Positions 18,256-24,905 of a stretch of 64,000 nucleotides of DNA are shown here, piece by piece (the stretch's first letter is position 1; every line of letters begins with the position of its first letter). The stretch is from Clostridia bacterium. Its GTDB lineage: Bacteria > Bacillota > Clostridia > Caldicoprobacterales > Caldicoprobacteraceae. The stretch is from positions 209,819 through 273,818 of the forward strand of contig PKRC01000001.1 of assembly GCA_017577715.1 (NCBI GenBank), written 5' to 3'. A program made the position numbers and the translations under genes. A model generated the notes under the pieces. It saw only the letters and a program-made list of their open reading frames with translations, made no database searches and was not told the origin of the DNA.

Positions 18256-18573
18256 GTGTCAAGGCAAATCAGGATCAAATCCAAAACTAGGTTTTGTATA
18301 TTCTTGACGGTGGTGACTGCGCTATTTGTTTTGTTGATAGCAGCCATATGGAACGGGGGAAAAGCTGCTGGCGATACGCATTGGATACAGGTAGAGATAG
18401 CTGAAGGTGATACCCTCTGGCGCATTGCGGAGCGCACCCTGCCGCCGCATACTGATATTCGGGAGTACATACGACAGATAAGGAAAGTCAACGGGCTTAA
18501 AAATTCCAACATAAGAGCAGGTCAAAAGCTGCTTATACCCATTTACGTAAGTAATGGTAATCCTCTAAACTAG
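18256..18573 (+). CDS. LysM protein, YneA-like SOS cell-division suppressor
   Basis: The 105-residue protein has a short basic N-terminus, one membrane segment (about residues 13-32) and one extracellular LysM domain (VEIAEGDTLWRIAERTL to IRAGQKLLIPI). This is the architecture of Bacillus YneA, which halts septation during the SOS response. The gene is divergent from lexA, exactly as yneA is, and has two perfect LexA boxes over its promoter. The GTG start is set by GAGGAGGT at 18241-18248. The role is inferred from architecture, context and regulation. Confidence 0.85.
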   Translation: MSRQIRIKSKTRFCIFLTVVTALFVLLIAAIWNGGKAAGDTHWIQVEIAEGDTLWRIAERTLPPHTDIREYIRQIRKVNGLKNSNIRAGQKLLIPIYVSNGNPLN

Positions 18574-18595
18574 CATTTGATTCCCTGTAAAATAT

Positions 18596-18635
18596 AAAAA
18601 AGGAAAGGAGCTTTCAAACGCTCCTTTCCTTTTTT
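18596..18635 (+). terminator. Terminator after the LysM gene
   Basis: A 16-bp perfect stem (18596-18611 with 18620-18635) with A-run on one side and T-run on the other. Its T-run abuts the tRNA-Trp fragment, so before island insertion it probably served both the LysM gene and tRNA-Trp. Confidence 0.85.
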
Positions 18636-18684
18636 GGCAGGGGAGGCAGGACTCGAACCCGCAACCAACGGTTTTGGAGACCGC
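18632..18684 (-). repeat. Left attachment repeat: displaced 3' part of tRNA-Trp
   Basis: These 53 bases are identical to 30454-30506, the 3' portion of the intact tRNA-Trp plus four trailing T. They run from CCA through T-arm to the 5' strand of the anticodon stem and then stop abruptly. Such a tRNA 3' fragment at one end and an intact tRNA at the other is the hallmark of tyrosine-integrase insertion into a tRNA gene. The fragment cannot fold as a tRNA. Confidence 0.9.
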
Positions 18685-18922
18685 CTTTCGAGCAGTTAAG
18701 CTGCTCGCCTCCAACCCCTTGATTTAAGCGGCTTCCAGCGTCTGGAAGAAATTACCTTGATGCTCGGATCGTTACCCTACTCGACGGTCCAACTGCCACT
18801 CGCGAGCGACTGCCTCTAAAGTGGCGCACCGTGAGAAGACCGTTTCCCGGCCAGAACCGTCCCTGCTCCTCTTCCTCCGTCGGTGATACCTATTATACAC
18901 TAACGGATGAAGAAGTGCAAGT
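18685..18922. other. Left end of island, no gene seen
   Basis: No convincing coding frame. Just inside the att repeat is a 7-bp hairpin CGAGCAG-ttaag-CTGCTCG (18689-18707). At 18759-18782 is a sequence matched near the right end (see the arm-type repeats). Confidence 0.5.
18759..18782 (+). repeat. Imperfect repeat near left att, possible integrase arm site
   Basis: The 24 bases resemble 30381-30404 in the same orientation (about 19 of 24 identical, shared core CGTTACCCTA). Each lies within 75 bp of an att core, as arm-type integrase sites do. Function is inferred. Confidence 0.4.
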
Positions 18923-19519
18923 CTAATTGCCGAAGTTGAACAGCGGGTTGTACAGGTTGGCCTCCTTCCAGATGGGGGAGGCAAACGGCTCCTTCAGCTC
19001 GGCCCTGACAACGAAGGCTGGCATGTTGTATATGTGCTTGTTGACAACCAGGATTCGATATGCCTTGGGAGACGGCTCTACGCCCGCCATGATACATTCT
19101 ATACCGGCGCGCATGATGCCGAAAAAGAGCCTGCCTGTGCCGGCTGATGGGTCGAAGACGACCGTTGTCCTTGATATCGAGCGTGGGATATTGTGCTGCA
19201 CGTAGTCCATTACCTCGTCCAGAGTAGACCTGTGGGGCACGTAATCAAACAGGTTAAGCTTGACGGCGAGCTCGCCAAGCCAGTCCCACGGCTCCTGCTT
19301 CAGCACGGCAATGTCAAACGTGCTGTTCAATCTTGCTTCCATGTCCAGCGTGAGGGTAGGGGTGGGATAGTCGTGAGTCCCAGAGATGCGCAGCTTGTGC
19401 GCAATCCACTGGAGAAGGGCGGAGAAGCAGGCTTGTGGTTTCTTGTACCTTTCGTTCAGGATGGCATAGCATGACTCGAGCATCTGAAACTGCGGCACCC
19501 TGTCTGCTCTCAACCTCAT
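18923..19519 (-). CDS. N6-DNA-methylase-like protein, possibly inactive
   Basis: The 198-residue protein has a clear SAM-binding motif I, VVFDPSAGTGRLFFG (about residue 144), followed by a second strand ending in VEPSPKAY, as in N-6 adenine methylases. The catalytic (D/N)PPY motif is absent: the chain ends shortly after with NPLFNFGN, which may be a decayed NPPF. The N-terminal half is not recognised. A perfect AAAGGAGG precedes the ATG. It is the last gene of the minus-strand set in the island. It could be a SAM-binding fragment rather than a working methylase. Confidence 0.6.
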   Translation of the reverse strand: MRLRADRVPQFQMLESCYAILNERYKKPQACFSALLQWIAHKLRISGTHDYPTPTLTLDMEARLNSTFDIAVLKQEPWDWLGELAVKLNLFDYVPHRSTLDEVMDYVQHNIPRSISRTTVVFDPSAGTGRLFFGIMRAGIECIMAGVEPSPKAYRILVVNKHIYNMPAFVVRAELKEPFASPIWKEANLYNPLFNFGN

Positions 19520-19571
19520 TCCTCCTTTGTCGTTTTGTTGTTGCTTCAGCCGAGCTCTTCTCAGGCCGCAC

Positions 19572-19898
19572 TTAAACTACTTGAGCCTCTATGAGCTCTT
19601 TGCCCAGGTACCTTATCGGGATCCCGTATTGTTCTGCTGTTGCTTTTTCCATCCGACAACCCCGGCTCTGTTCCCAACCGGGACACAACCACAATTCATC
19701 GCACATCTTGAGCAGTTCTAGGCAGAACTTCATGCCCTCCTCGTACGTGAGCACCTTGTAGAGAAAGCTGAACGTGTGTATCGGGCTGATAAATATGGTA
19801 TCCTTATGCGCCTGCATGAGTCCTATTATAATCCCCTTTACACGTGCCTTATTCTCGGGAAGACCTAGGTATGGGTGGGCAACATACACTTTCTTCAA
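19572..19898 (-). CDS. DUF4406 family protein (nucleoside deoxyribosyltransferase-like)
   Basis: The 108-residue protein begins KKVYVAHPYLG and has SPIHTFSFLY and CDELWLCPGWEQSRGCRMEKATAEQYG, the pattern of DUF4406/nucleoside 2-deoxyribosyltransferase-like proteins found in phages and mobile elements (the S/P-x-G-C-x-x-E motif includes the expected catalytic glutamate). The TTG start has AAGGAGGGGAG upstream. A role in nucleotide salvage is plausible but not shown. Confidence 0.65.
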   Translation of the reverse strand: MKKVYVAHPYLGLPENKARVKGIIIGLMQAHKDTIFISPIHTFSFLYKVLTYEEGMKFCLELLKMCDELWLCPGWEQSRGCRMEKATAEQYGIPIRYLGKELIEAQVV

Positions 19899-20115
19899 CG
19901 GTTCTCCCCTCCTTTTGACCTTGGATTTCGGTAGGCGAGGAGATGGCGGAATCCGGACTTAAGCGGGGCTCGGACATAGTTTTCCGCAGGTCTGCGGACG
20001 CGGGCGCATCTGTTATGTCAGTCCCGCAGTGTGCACAAATCCAGCTGCCCTGTTCAATACACGCACTGTATGAGAGCTGGTTACAGTGTGGGCAGATCTT
20101 CCTGAACATCAGCAT
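19849..20115 (-). CDS. Small zinc-ribbon protein
   Basis: The 88-residue product has two Cys-x2-Cys knuckles, ICPHCNQ and ICAHCGT, 18 residues apart, which form a zinc ribbon near the N-terminus; the rest is low-complexity and proline/serine-rich. ATG 20115 follows GGAGGG. Its 3' end overlaps the start of the next gene by 50 bases. I do not recognise a specific family. Confidence 0.5.
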   Translation of the reverse strand: MLMFRKICPHCNQLSYSACIEQGSWICAHCGTDITDAPASADLRKTMSEPRLSPDSAISSPTEIQGQKEGRTVEESVCCPPIPRSSRE

Positions 20116-20144
20116 CCCTCCATCAGGGCTCTCTCGAGCCGTGC

Positions 20145-20441
20145 TTAAGCTCCAGTCTCGACCTTTGCAAGCACTTTCGAGACGTCTATCTCTGCTTCCT
20201 TGCACAAGGCAAGGGCTGACTGGAACGCCTTTATTACTTCATCATCTGACAGAACATCGAAGAGTGTTGCGTTTCTGTTGACATCGACACCCACCTCATA
20301 ATAATCCGCTACCTGCTCTACTGTCATGAGTTCAGTATTCGACATCGTCACAACCTGTTTGACTTTGTCTAGAACCTCAAGCCTGGCAATTAACTTCTCC
20401 CTCAGGTCTTTATTAGTCAGCAATTGCTCAGCGGTTACCAC
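20145..20441 (-). CDS. Small protein resembling phage/element regulatory N-domains
   Basis: The 98-residue product contains EKLIARLEVLDKVKQVV and MTVEQVADYYEV, a short block reminiscent of a DNA-binding motif in phage antirepressor-like proteins of Bacillota, but the typical continuation is absent and the C-terminal half is different. GTG 20441 has AAGGAGTGA upstream; a longer frame upstream to 20528 would overlap nrdG and lacks this site. Function unknown. Confidence 0.45.
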   Translation of the reverse strand: MVTAEQLLTNKDLREKLIARLEVLDKVKQVVTMSNTELMTVEQVADYYEVGVDVNRNATLFDVLSDDEVIKAFQSALALCKEAEIDVSKVLAKVETGA

Positions 20442-20473
20442 GAACTCACTCCTTTCCAGAAGACTGAGATGTT

Positions 20474-21103
20474 TTATAAAGTACCAGGCTGCACCTTCTT
20501 GGGCTGATGGTACTCCTGGAAGACCCACTTCAGCCGTCCTCCAGTGATATGCTGAAACTCCTCTCTCATACAGCTCATCACCTCATCTGTATGCAGCAGC
20601 GGCACCAGGGTCGTCCTGAGATACCCGTTACCGCGCTCTGCGAGAAGCTCCATAGACCTCCGTACGGCATCGGGACTGCCGCAGCTGACCATATGGTACA
20701 TATCAAGCGGCAGCTTGTAGTCCATAGCCGCTTCATCCACGAGAGATTCGGCTATGAGCCGTTCGAGCAGGTCTGGGTTAGAGCCGTTGGTATCAAGCCT
20801 AACCTTTAATCCTTTCTGTTTGACTAACAGAAGAAGATTGGGGAGAGTGGGGTGGATGGTGGGCTCGCCGCCCGATACCACCACCCCGTCATACACTTTC
20901 GGAGACAGCGAGGATATAAAGCGCTCTACCTCGTCATCCGGCAGCGGAATAGGGAAGAGCTTTGGATATACCAATTCCGGGTTGTGGCACCACTGGCAGC
21001 GGAAATTGCAGCCCTGCAGAAATGCCACGGCCGCCACATGCCCCGGCCAGTCGCATAGCGAAAGCTTCACAAAACCAGCTACTGGAGGTAACATCGTCAA
21101 CAC
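20474..21103 (-). CDS. nrdG: Anaerobic ribonucleotide reductase activating protein
   Basis: NrdG is a radical SAM activase that puts the glycyl radical on NrdD. The 209-residue protein has the cysteine motif CNFRCQWC near residue 32, the family N-terminus GFVKLSLCDWPGHVAAVAFLQG, and VVSGGEPT and DTNGSNP motifs. It lies downstream of nrdD in the same direction, separated by the LAGLIDADG relic. Because the adjacent nrdD is truncated, its partner may be a different NrdD elsewhere. Confidence 0.85.
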   Translation of the reverse strand: MLTMLPPVAGFVKLSLCDWPGHVAAVAFLQGCNFRCQWCHNPELVYPKLFPIPLPDDEVERFISSLSPKVYDGVVVSGGEPTIHPTLPNLLLLVKQKGLKVRLDTNGSNPDLLERLIAESLVDEAAMDYKLPLDMYHMVSCGSPDAVRRSMELLAERGNGYLRTTLVPLLHTDEVMSCMREEFQHITGGRLKWVFQEYHQPKKVQPGTL

Positions 21104-21357
21104 ACTCCCGCAAATGCTTTATCGAATAAGGCGCGGTCTTTGGACTCTGCTTGCTTACCTGTGTCTTCTTTAAACCGCAAATACAAATCATACTTCCTGT
21201 CCAGCCGTATTTCTGGCGTGCTGTCCTTGTAGAGCCAGTCGAGAATGCTGCCAACCTGGCGGTTGCCACCATAATGCAGTTCCCAACAGCGCCTATGAGG
21301 TGCAATGTTGTTACGATTGACGCCACAGAGGAAGAACGGCTTCATCGCCGATATCAT
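21097..21357 (-). pseudogene. LAGLIDADG homing-endonuclease remnant fused to a second NrdD C-terminus
   Basis: The 86-residue frame has the C-terminal signature of LAGLIDADG endonucleases (HYGGNRQVGSILDWLYKD, then LDRKYDLYLRF) but lacks the catalytic LAGLIDADG helices. It then continues into KDRALFDKAFAGVC, nearly the same as the tail of the adjacent NrdD (RDRALFDRAFSSI). It looks like the end of an nrdD copy that had been interrupted by an intron- or intein-borne endonuclease and then mostly deleted. It overlaps the nrdG start by seven bases. Confidence 0.6.
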
Positions 21358-21388
21358 TCGGCTCCGCCTGGATACTGAAATAGCTTAA

Positions 21389-22783
21389 TTAGATGGATGA
21401 AAACGCCCTGTCAAACAGGGCACGGTCTCTGAATTCTGCCTTCTTCCCAGGGTTCCAGTTTTTGACCGGCCTTATATACCCTACAATTCTTGAGTAGACC
21501 TCGCATTCTGCGCCGCAGGTCGGGCATACTTCATGCTCCCCGAATATATAGCCATGGTCGGGACATACCGAATACGTCGGTGTTATGGACATATAGGGCA
21601 GGGTATAGTTGGAGAATACACGGAGTATGAGTGATGCACAGGCCTCGAGGTCTGGCTGCCGCTCGCCGATGAACATATGGAACACCGTACCACCGGTATA
21701 GAGCGACTGGAGCGGCGACTGATGCTCGAGGAGCTCAAATATGTCATCCGTATAGCCGACGGGAAGCATTGTGGAGTTGGTGTAATAGGGTTCTGCGCCA
21801 TTTCTATAGGCTTCCTCGTTGGCTACAATGATGTTCGGATACATCCTCTTGTCTATGCGCGCAAGCCTGTAGGATGTCCTTTCGGCAGGCGTGGCTTCAA
21901 GGTTATACATTAAGCCGTGCTTTTTCTGGTGCTCTACAAGACGCTCACGGATAAACAGGAGAGTATCCTTGGCTAACTGGTAGCCGTCCGGATGTGCTAT
22001 ACCCACCCCAAGCAGGTTAAGGCATGCCTCGTTCATTCCCACGATCCCCACGGTGCCGAAGTGGTTTGCCCAGTAGGAGCCGTGGGCCTCTTTGACATGC
22101 CAGAGGTAATGCTTGGAGTATGGGTACAAGCCCCTCTCGGTAAGGTCTTCAACCACCGTACGCTTAATGTTGAGGGATTCCACCGCAAAGTCTACCAGTT
22201 CACCGAGACGCTGGAAGTATTCCTCACGGGTCTGCGACACATACCCAAGGCGCGGCAGGTTAATTGTCACGACACCAATGGAACCAGTCAGGGGGTTGGC
22301 TCCGAACAGTCCGCCCCCTTTTTTCTTAAGCTCAGTCAGATCAAGACGGAGCCTGCAACAGAGCGATCTGACATCCTCAGGCTTCATGTCGGAGGATATG
22401 AAGTTGGCAAAGTACGGGCTCCCGAACTTAGCAGTGAGCTCAAATACCTTGCGCACAACTGGATTGGAAGGCTCAAAGTCCGAAGTTACATTGTACGTGG
22501 GGATTGGGAATGTGAAGCCACGGCCGAGCGCATCACCTTCCAACATGAGTTCCGCAAAGGCCATGTTTATCATGTCCATCTCTTTCTGGAACTCGCCGTA
22601 GTAGCCGTACGGCTCGCCGCCCACAAGAGCAGGTAGATTAGCAAGGGCAGGGGAAGGTTTAAGGTCCAGCGTAATGTTCGTGAATGGCACTTGCGACGAG
22701 GCACGGGTCGGCACATTCATGTTGAACAGGAACTCCTGGAGCGCCTGCTTGACCTCTTCGTACGTCAGCTTGTCAGCCCTCAC
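21389..22783 (-). CDS. nrdD: Anaerobic ribonucleoside-triphosphate reductase, N-terminally truncated
   Basis: NrdD makes dNTPs from NTPs under anoxia by glycyl-radical chemistry. This 464-residue frame covers only the C-terminal two thirds of the usual 680-730 residues: VPFTNITLDL, GLFGANPLTGSIGVVTINLPR, the four-cysteine zinc site (CPDHG..CPTCGAEC) and the glycyl-radical loop RIVGYI are present, but the ATP-cone and first part of the barrel are missing. Upstream of the only start (GTG 22783, no ribosome site) the homology continues in frame (QAGAQAFASFDTYLAPF) inside the metalloprotease gene until a TAG. It is therefore a 5'-deleted, probably inactive gene. Confidence 0.8.
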   Translation of the reverse strand: MRADKLTYEEVKQALQEFLFNMNVPTRASSQVPFTNITLDLKPSPALANLPALVGGEPYGYYGEFQKEMDMINMAFAELMLEGDALGRGFTFPIPTYNVTSDFEPSNPVVRKVFELTAKFGSPYFANFISSDMKPEDVRSLCCRLRLDLTELKKKGGGLFGANPLTGSIGVVTINLPRLGYVSQTREEYFQRLGELVDFAVESLNIKRTVVEDLTERGLYPYSKHYLWHVKEAHGSYWANHFGTVGIVGMNEACLNLLGVGIAHPDGYQLAKDTLLFIRERLVEHQKKHGLMYNLEATPAERTSYRLARIDKRMYPNIIVANEEAYRNGAEPYYTNSTMLPVGYTDDIFELLEHQSPLQSLYTGGTVFHMFIGERQPDLEACASLILRVFSNYTLPYMSITPTYSVCPDHGYIFGEHEVCPTCGAECEVYSRIVGYIRPVKNWNPGKKAEFRDRALFDRAFSSI

Positions 22784-23418
22784 GAACGGAGCGAGGTAGG
22801 TATCGAACGAAGCAAAAGCCTGCGCCCCCGCCTGAAGAGCGATACAATCCTCCTCCAGACCGGCTGTGGCTGCTGCTGGTTGGTCTGCTGCTGCGTCTGT
22901 CTAGCATAGAAGACCTTCAGCTGCGCCAGGGCATATGCATCCGCCCACTCCTCCGTGAGGAGTTGGCGATATACCTGAGGAGGAAGCCGTTTCTCAAGAA
23001 TTTCACGCCTCCTCCCTCTGTCAGCAAGGAAGAGTGCATCCCCGACCTGCTGGTAGTGGACCCAATGGCCCACCTCGTGCAGTACGAAGAAGCGGGCCAG
23101 GGCTTCATCATCTGTGGGGAGGCCTGCCCCCGCGAGCATGGCCCGCAGGAAGGCAATCTCCTCCGCCGCCTTAGCGAACAGCTCCACCCAGTTCGGATGG
23201 GCGCCCATGGGCAGCTCGTAGTCAAACCTCGTTTCCACGGGCAAGTGGATACCCAGGGGGAGGAGCTCCCTGAACTCCTCGTATTCCGGGAGCGGCAGGA
23301 CCGTGGACGGCCCCGCTGCTAGAGCATAGAAGGATCCAACATGGATCGGGATCCCCGCAGGGATGAACCCTGCCTTCTTCAGCTCAGATACAACATCGCA
23401 ATAGAAGATTGCCGCCAT
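22780..23418 (-). CDS. Zinc metalloprotease-like protein (HEXXH)
   Basis: The 212-residue protein has a zincin motif HEVGHWVH (about residue 117) and, about 45 residues on, EEWADAYALAQL, which supplies the usual third ligand in ImmA/IrrE-like and M48-like peptidases. No signal peptide or membrane segment is seen. The C-terminus changes to a Q/P-rich linker and an arginine-rich tail that is read in another frame as NrdD, so the last 35 residues may be an artefact of fusion. ATG 23418 has AAAGGAGGTGA upstream, behind a repeated leader (23419-23500). Confidence 0.65.
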   Translation of the reverse strand: MAAIFYCDVVSELKKAGFIPAGIPIHVGSFYALAAGPSTVLPLPEYEEFRELLPLGIHLPVETRFDYELPMGAHPNWVELFAKAAEEIAFLRAMLAGAGLPTDDEALARFFVLHEVGHWVHYQQVGDALFLADRGRRREILEKRLPPQVYRQLLTEEWADAYALAQLKVFYARQTQQQTNQQQPQPVWRRIVSLFRRGRRLLLRSIPTSLRS

Positions 23419-23500
23419 GCTTGTCACCTCCTTTATCCCCCTCCGCCCACCGCATGGCAGAGTGGGCGCTCATCGGGGTTGTTTTATTTCACCGGCAAAA
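23419..23500 (-). promoter_or_regulatory. Repeated 5' leader element, copy A
   Basis: Read on the minus strand, this leader shares two blocks with the leader at 23976-24055: GGTGAARTAAAACWACCCC followed by RATGARC, and TGCCATGCGGTRGGCRGAGG. The second block forms a hairpin with a conserved loop (ATGCGGTR) just before the Shine-Dalgarno site. In this copy the stem is CTCTGCC/GGCGGAG. A shared structured leader suggests common post-transcriptional control of the two genes. Confidence 0.5.
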
Positions 23501-23539
23501 CAAAAGGGGGCGGAGCCCCAGTCTGTCAGCTCCGTCCCC
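23500..23539 (-). terminator. Terminator after the NADAR gene
   Basis: On the minus strand, arms 23539-23529 and 23516-23507 pair (10 bp, one bulged A), followed by CTTTTGTTTT. It overlaps the last codons of the NADAR gene and directly precedes leader copy A. Confidence 0.65.
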
Positions 23540-23975
23540 TCTGTATCCCATACCTCAGCTCATACCTAACCAGCATCAGGATGCGGCCCAGCATATTCTC
23601 GCCCCGCCCCTGGCAGGTTCCCCAGAAGGTGTCTCCCCAGGAGTTTTCCTCAACTAACAACGCATCCCCGGTAGCCAGGAGCTTCTTCGCCAGGTCGGGG
23701 TTCTGTGTGAACTTCGCCCGGACCACCTGGGTCATAATGCCCACCTTCACCTCCTCCCAGTCCGGCCTGATAGGTACCCGGCGCCCCATCCGCCTGGCTT
23801 CCGCCCCTGATAAGCCCACAAAGGCCCATCGTTGGGTTACGTTCTGCGCCTTGGCAGCCTGGAACGCCGCCTCGGCGCACTTATATTCTACGCCCCACAG
23901 CCTCACGCTGCAGGGGTAGAAGTTGGAGAGGAACGCATACTCCCCTCTGAAACCACGTACTACCTTCACTGCCAT
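23526..23975 (-). CDS. NADAR family protein (YbiA type)
   Basis: The 149-residue protein has the NADAR signature: FLSNFYPCSV, EYKCAEAAFQAAKA, and the C-terminal DALLVEENSWGDTFWGTCQGRG NMLGRILM pattern. NADAR proteins are N-glycosidases: one branch hydrolyses early riboflavin intermediates, another removes ADP-ribose from guanine in DarT1-type toxin systems and phages. No DarT-like gene is visible beside it. ATG 23975 follows GGGAGGTGG behind leader copy B. Length is normal. Confidence 0.85.
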   Translation of the reverse strand: MAVKVVRGFRGEYAFLSNFYPCSVRLWGVEYKCAEAAFQAAKAQNVTQRWAFVGLSGAEARRMGRRVPIRPDWEEVKVGIMTQVVRAKFTQNPDLAKKLLATGDALLVEENSWGDTFWGTCQGRGENMLGRILMLVRYELRYGIQRGRS

Positions 23976-24055
23976 GCTAACCACCTCCCTTGTCCCCTCT
24001 GCCTACCGCATGGCAAGCAAGCTTCATTGGGGTAGTTTTACTTCACCCCAACAAC
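23976..24055 (-). promoter_or_regulatory. Repeated 5' leader element, copy B
   Basis: Second copy of the leader described for 23419-23500. Here the downstream stem is TTGCC/GGCAG with the same loop, and the upstream block can itself pair (GGGGT with ACCCC). Differences between the copies mostly keep the stem paired (A-T against G-T), which points to selection on RNA structure. Confidence 0.5.
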
Positions 24056-24069
24056 AACCGGGAGCGGAG

Positions 24070-24440
24070 CTCCGGTGGGGAGGGCAATAAAGGGGGAGGG
24101 GGTCAAAACGGGAGCGAAACGATGTGAGAGGAGAGGTGACCCCCCTCAGGATTTGTCCCGTGCAAAACGCCCTTTAGGCCGCCCGCTTTGTTCTGCAGCG
24201 TCCCTCAGGATTTGTCCTGCACAAATTACCCTTTAGGCGCGACTTCCAGGTTTTGCAGGGTTTATACGCGCTTTAAGTCCTGCCACCTCTAGCTTTCCGG
24301 TTCTTCATGATTTCGCTCATACAAGTTCACTTTTACGCTGTCTTGTGTTCATTCCGAATTCTGTTCTGAACAGGAGGAAAATGGCTATCAGTGTAGAATA
24401 ATGTAATGTACCACATTAGGATCCGGGAGGGGGTATATGT
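24070..24440. other. Gene-free spacer with degenerate repeats, island centre
   Basis: No plausible gene lies between the minus-strand and plus-strand halves of the island. It holds two related units, 24143-24180 and 24202-24238, both starting CCCTCAGGATTTGTCC and ending CCCTTTAGGC, each with a small inverted repeat (ATTTGT with ACAAAT in the second). A more degenerate third unit may follow. Base composition changes here from G+C-rich to A+T-rich. Confidence 0.5.
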
Positions 24441-24740
24441 GTGGTTCTTTTGCTACTTGCAGGGTTTATTGTAGTGTTTGCAGTAATAATGCGATGGCGC
24501 TGGCGGGTGCTTGATAGGGAGTTGAGAACAGAGATTAAAGTGTGGGATGAGGCAAGCAAGAGCTTCAACTCTCTTATCAAGCAGGTTGGCGATGTTGATG
24601 CTGTTGCTGCCGGGGTGGTTACGGCCTATGATATGTTTCACGCTCTGGCTATGATAGATGATAGTGTGCTGGAAGCAATGGACTTTTCCAGCAAGCTTGA
24701 TTTGGATACTTTTAACGAAATAAAGCAGATACGTGCATGA
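24441..24740 (+). CDS. Small membrane-anchored protein of unknown function
   Basis: The 99-residue protein starts with one membrane segment (residues 2-17, VLLLLAGFIVVFAVIM), a basic stretch RWRWRVLDREL, and a helical soluble part. GTG 24441 has GGGAGGGGG upstream. The N-terminus resembles that of the broken gene at 27023-27317, so the two are probably paralogues flanking the helicase gene. No family recognised. Confidence 0.55.
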   Translation: MVLLLLAGFIVVFAVIMRWRWRVLDRELRTEIKVWDEASKSFNSLIKQVGDVDAVAAGVVTAYDMFHALAMIDDSVLEAMDFSSKLDLDTFNEIKQIRA

Positions 24741-24905
24741 CCATTTTTCTATCAGGGGCAGAGGCGTCTATTGCTGGCGCCATGGAATGATTAGAAGGGT
24801 ATACAGCGGATTTGTGCGGGTTATAGAAGGATTTGCAGCGAATTATGTCGTACTTATATAAGAAAGAGTTATGGTATTCTGGGATGAAGGAGTGTGAAGG
24901 GTGAG

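Noticed and set aside
18635..18717. A second tRNA-Trp gene next to the LysM gene
   Set aside because: Only the 3' part matches; the 5' acceptor and D-arm are replaced by unrelated sequence. It is the displaced att fragment.
18772..18984. Arg-rich minus-strand frame of 70 codons at the left end of the island
   Set aside because: No ribosome site, low-complexity composition, and it overlaps the methylase-like gene end.
22113..22601. Long plus-strand frames opposite nrdD and the metalloprotease
   Set aside because: They are shadows of G+C-rich minus-strand genes and lack start signals or recognisable domains.
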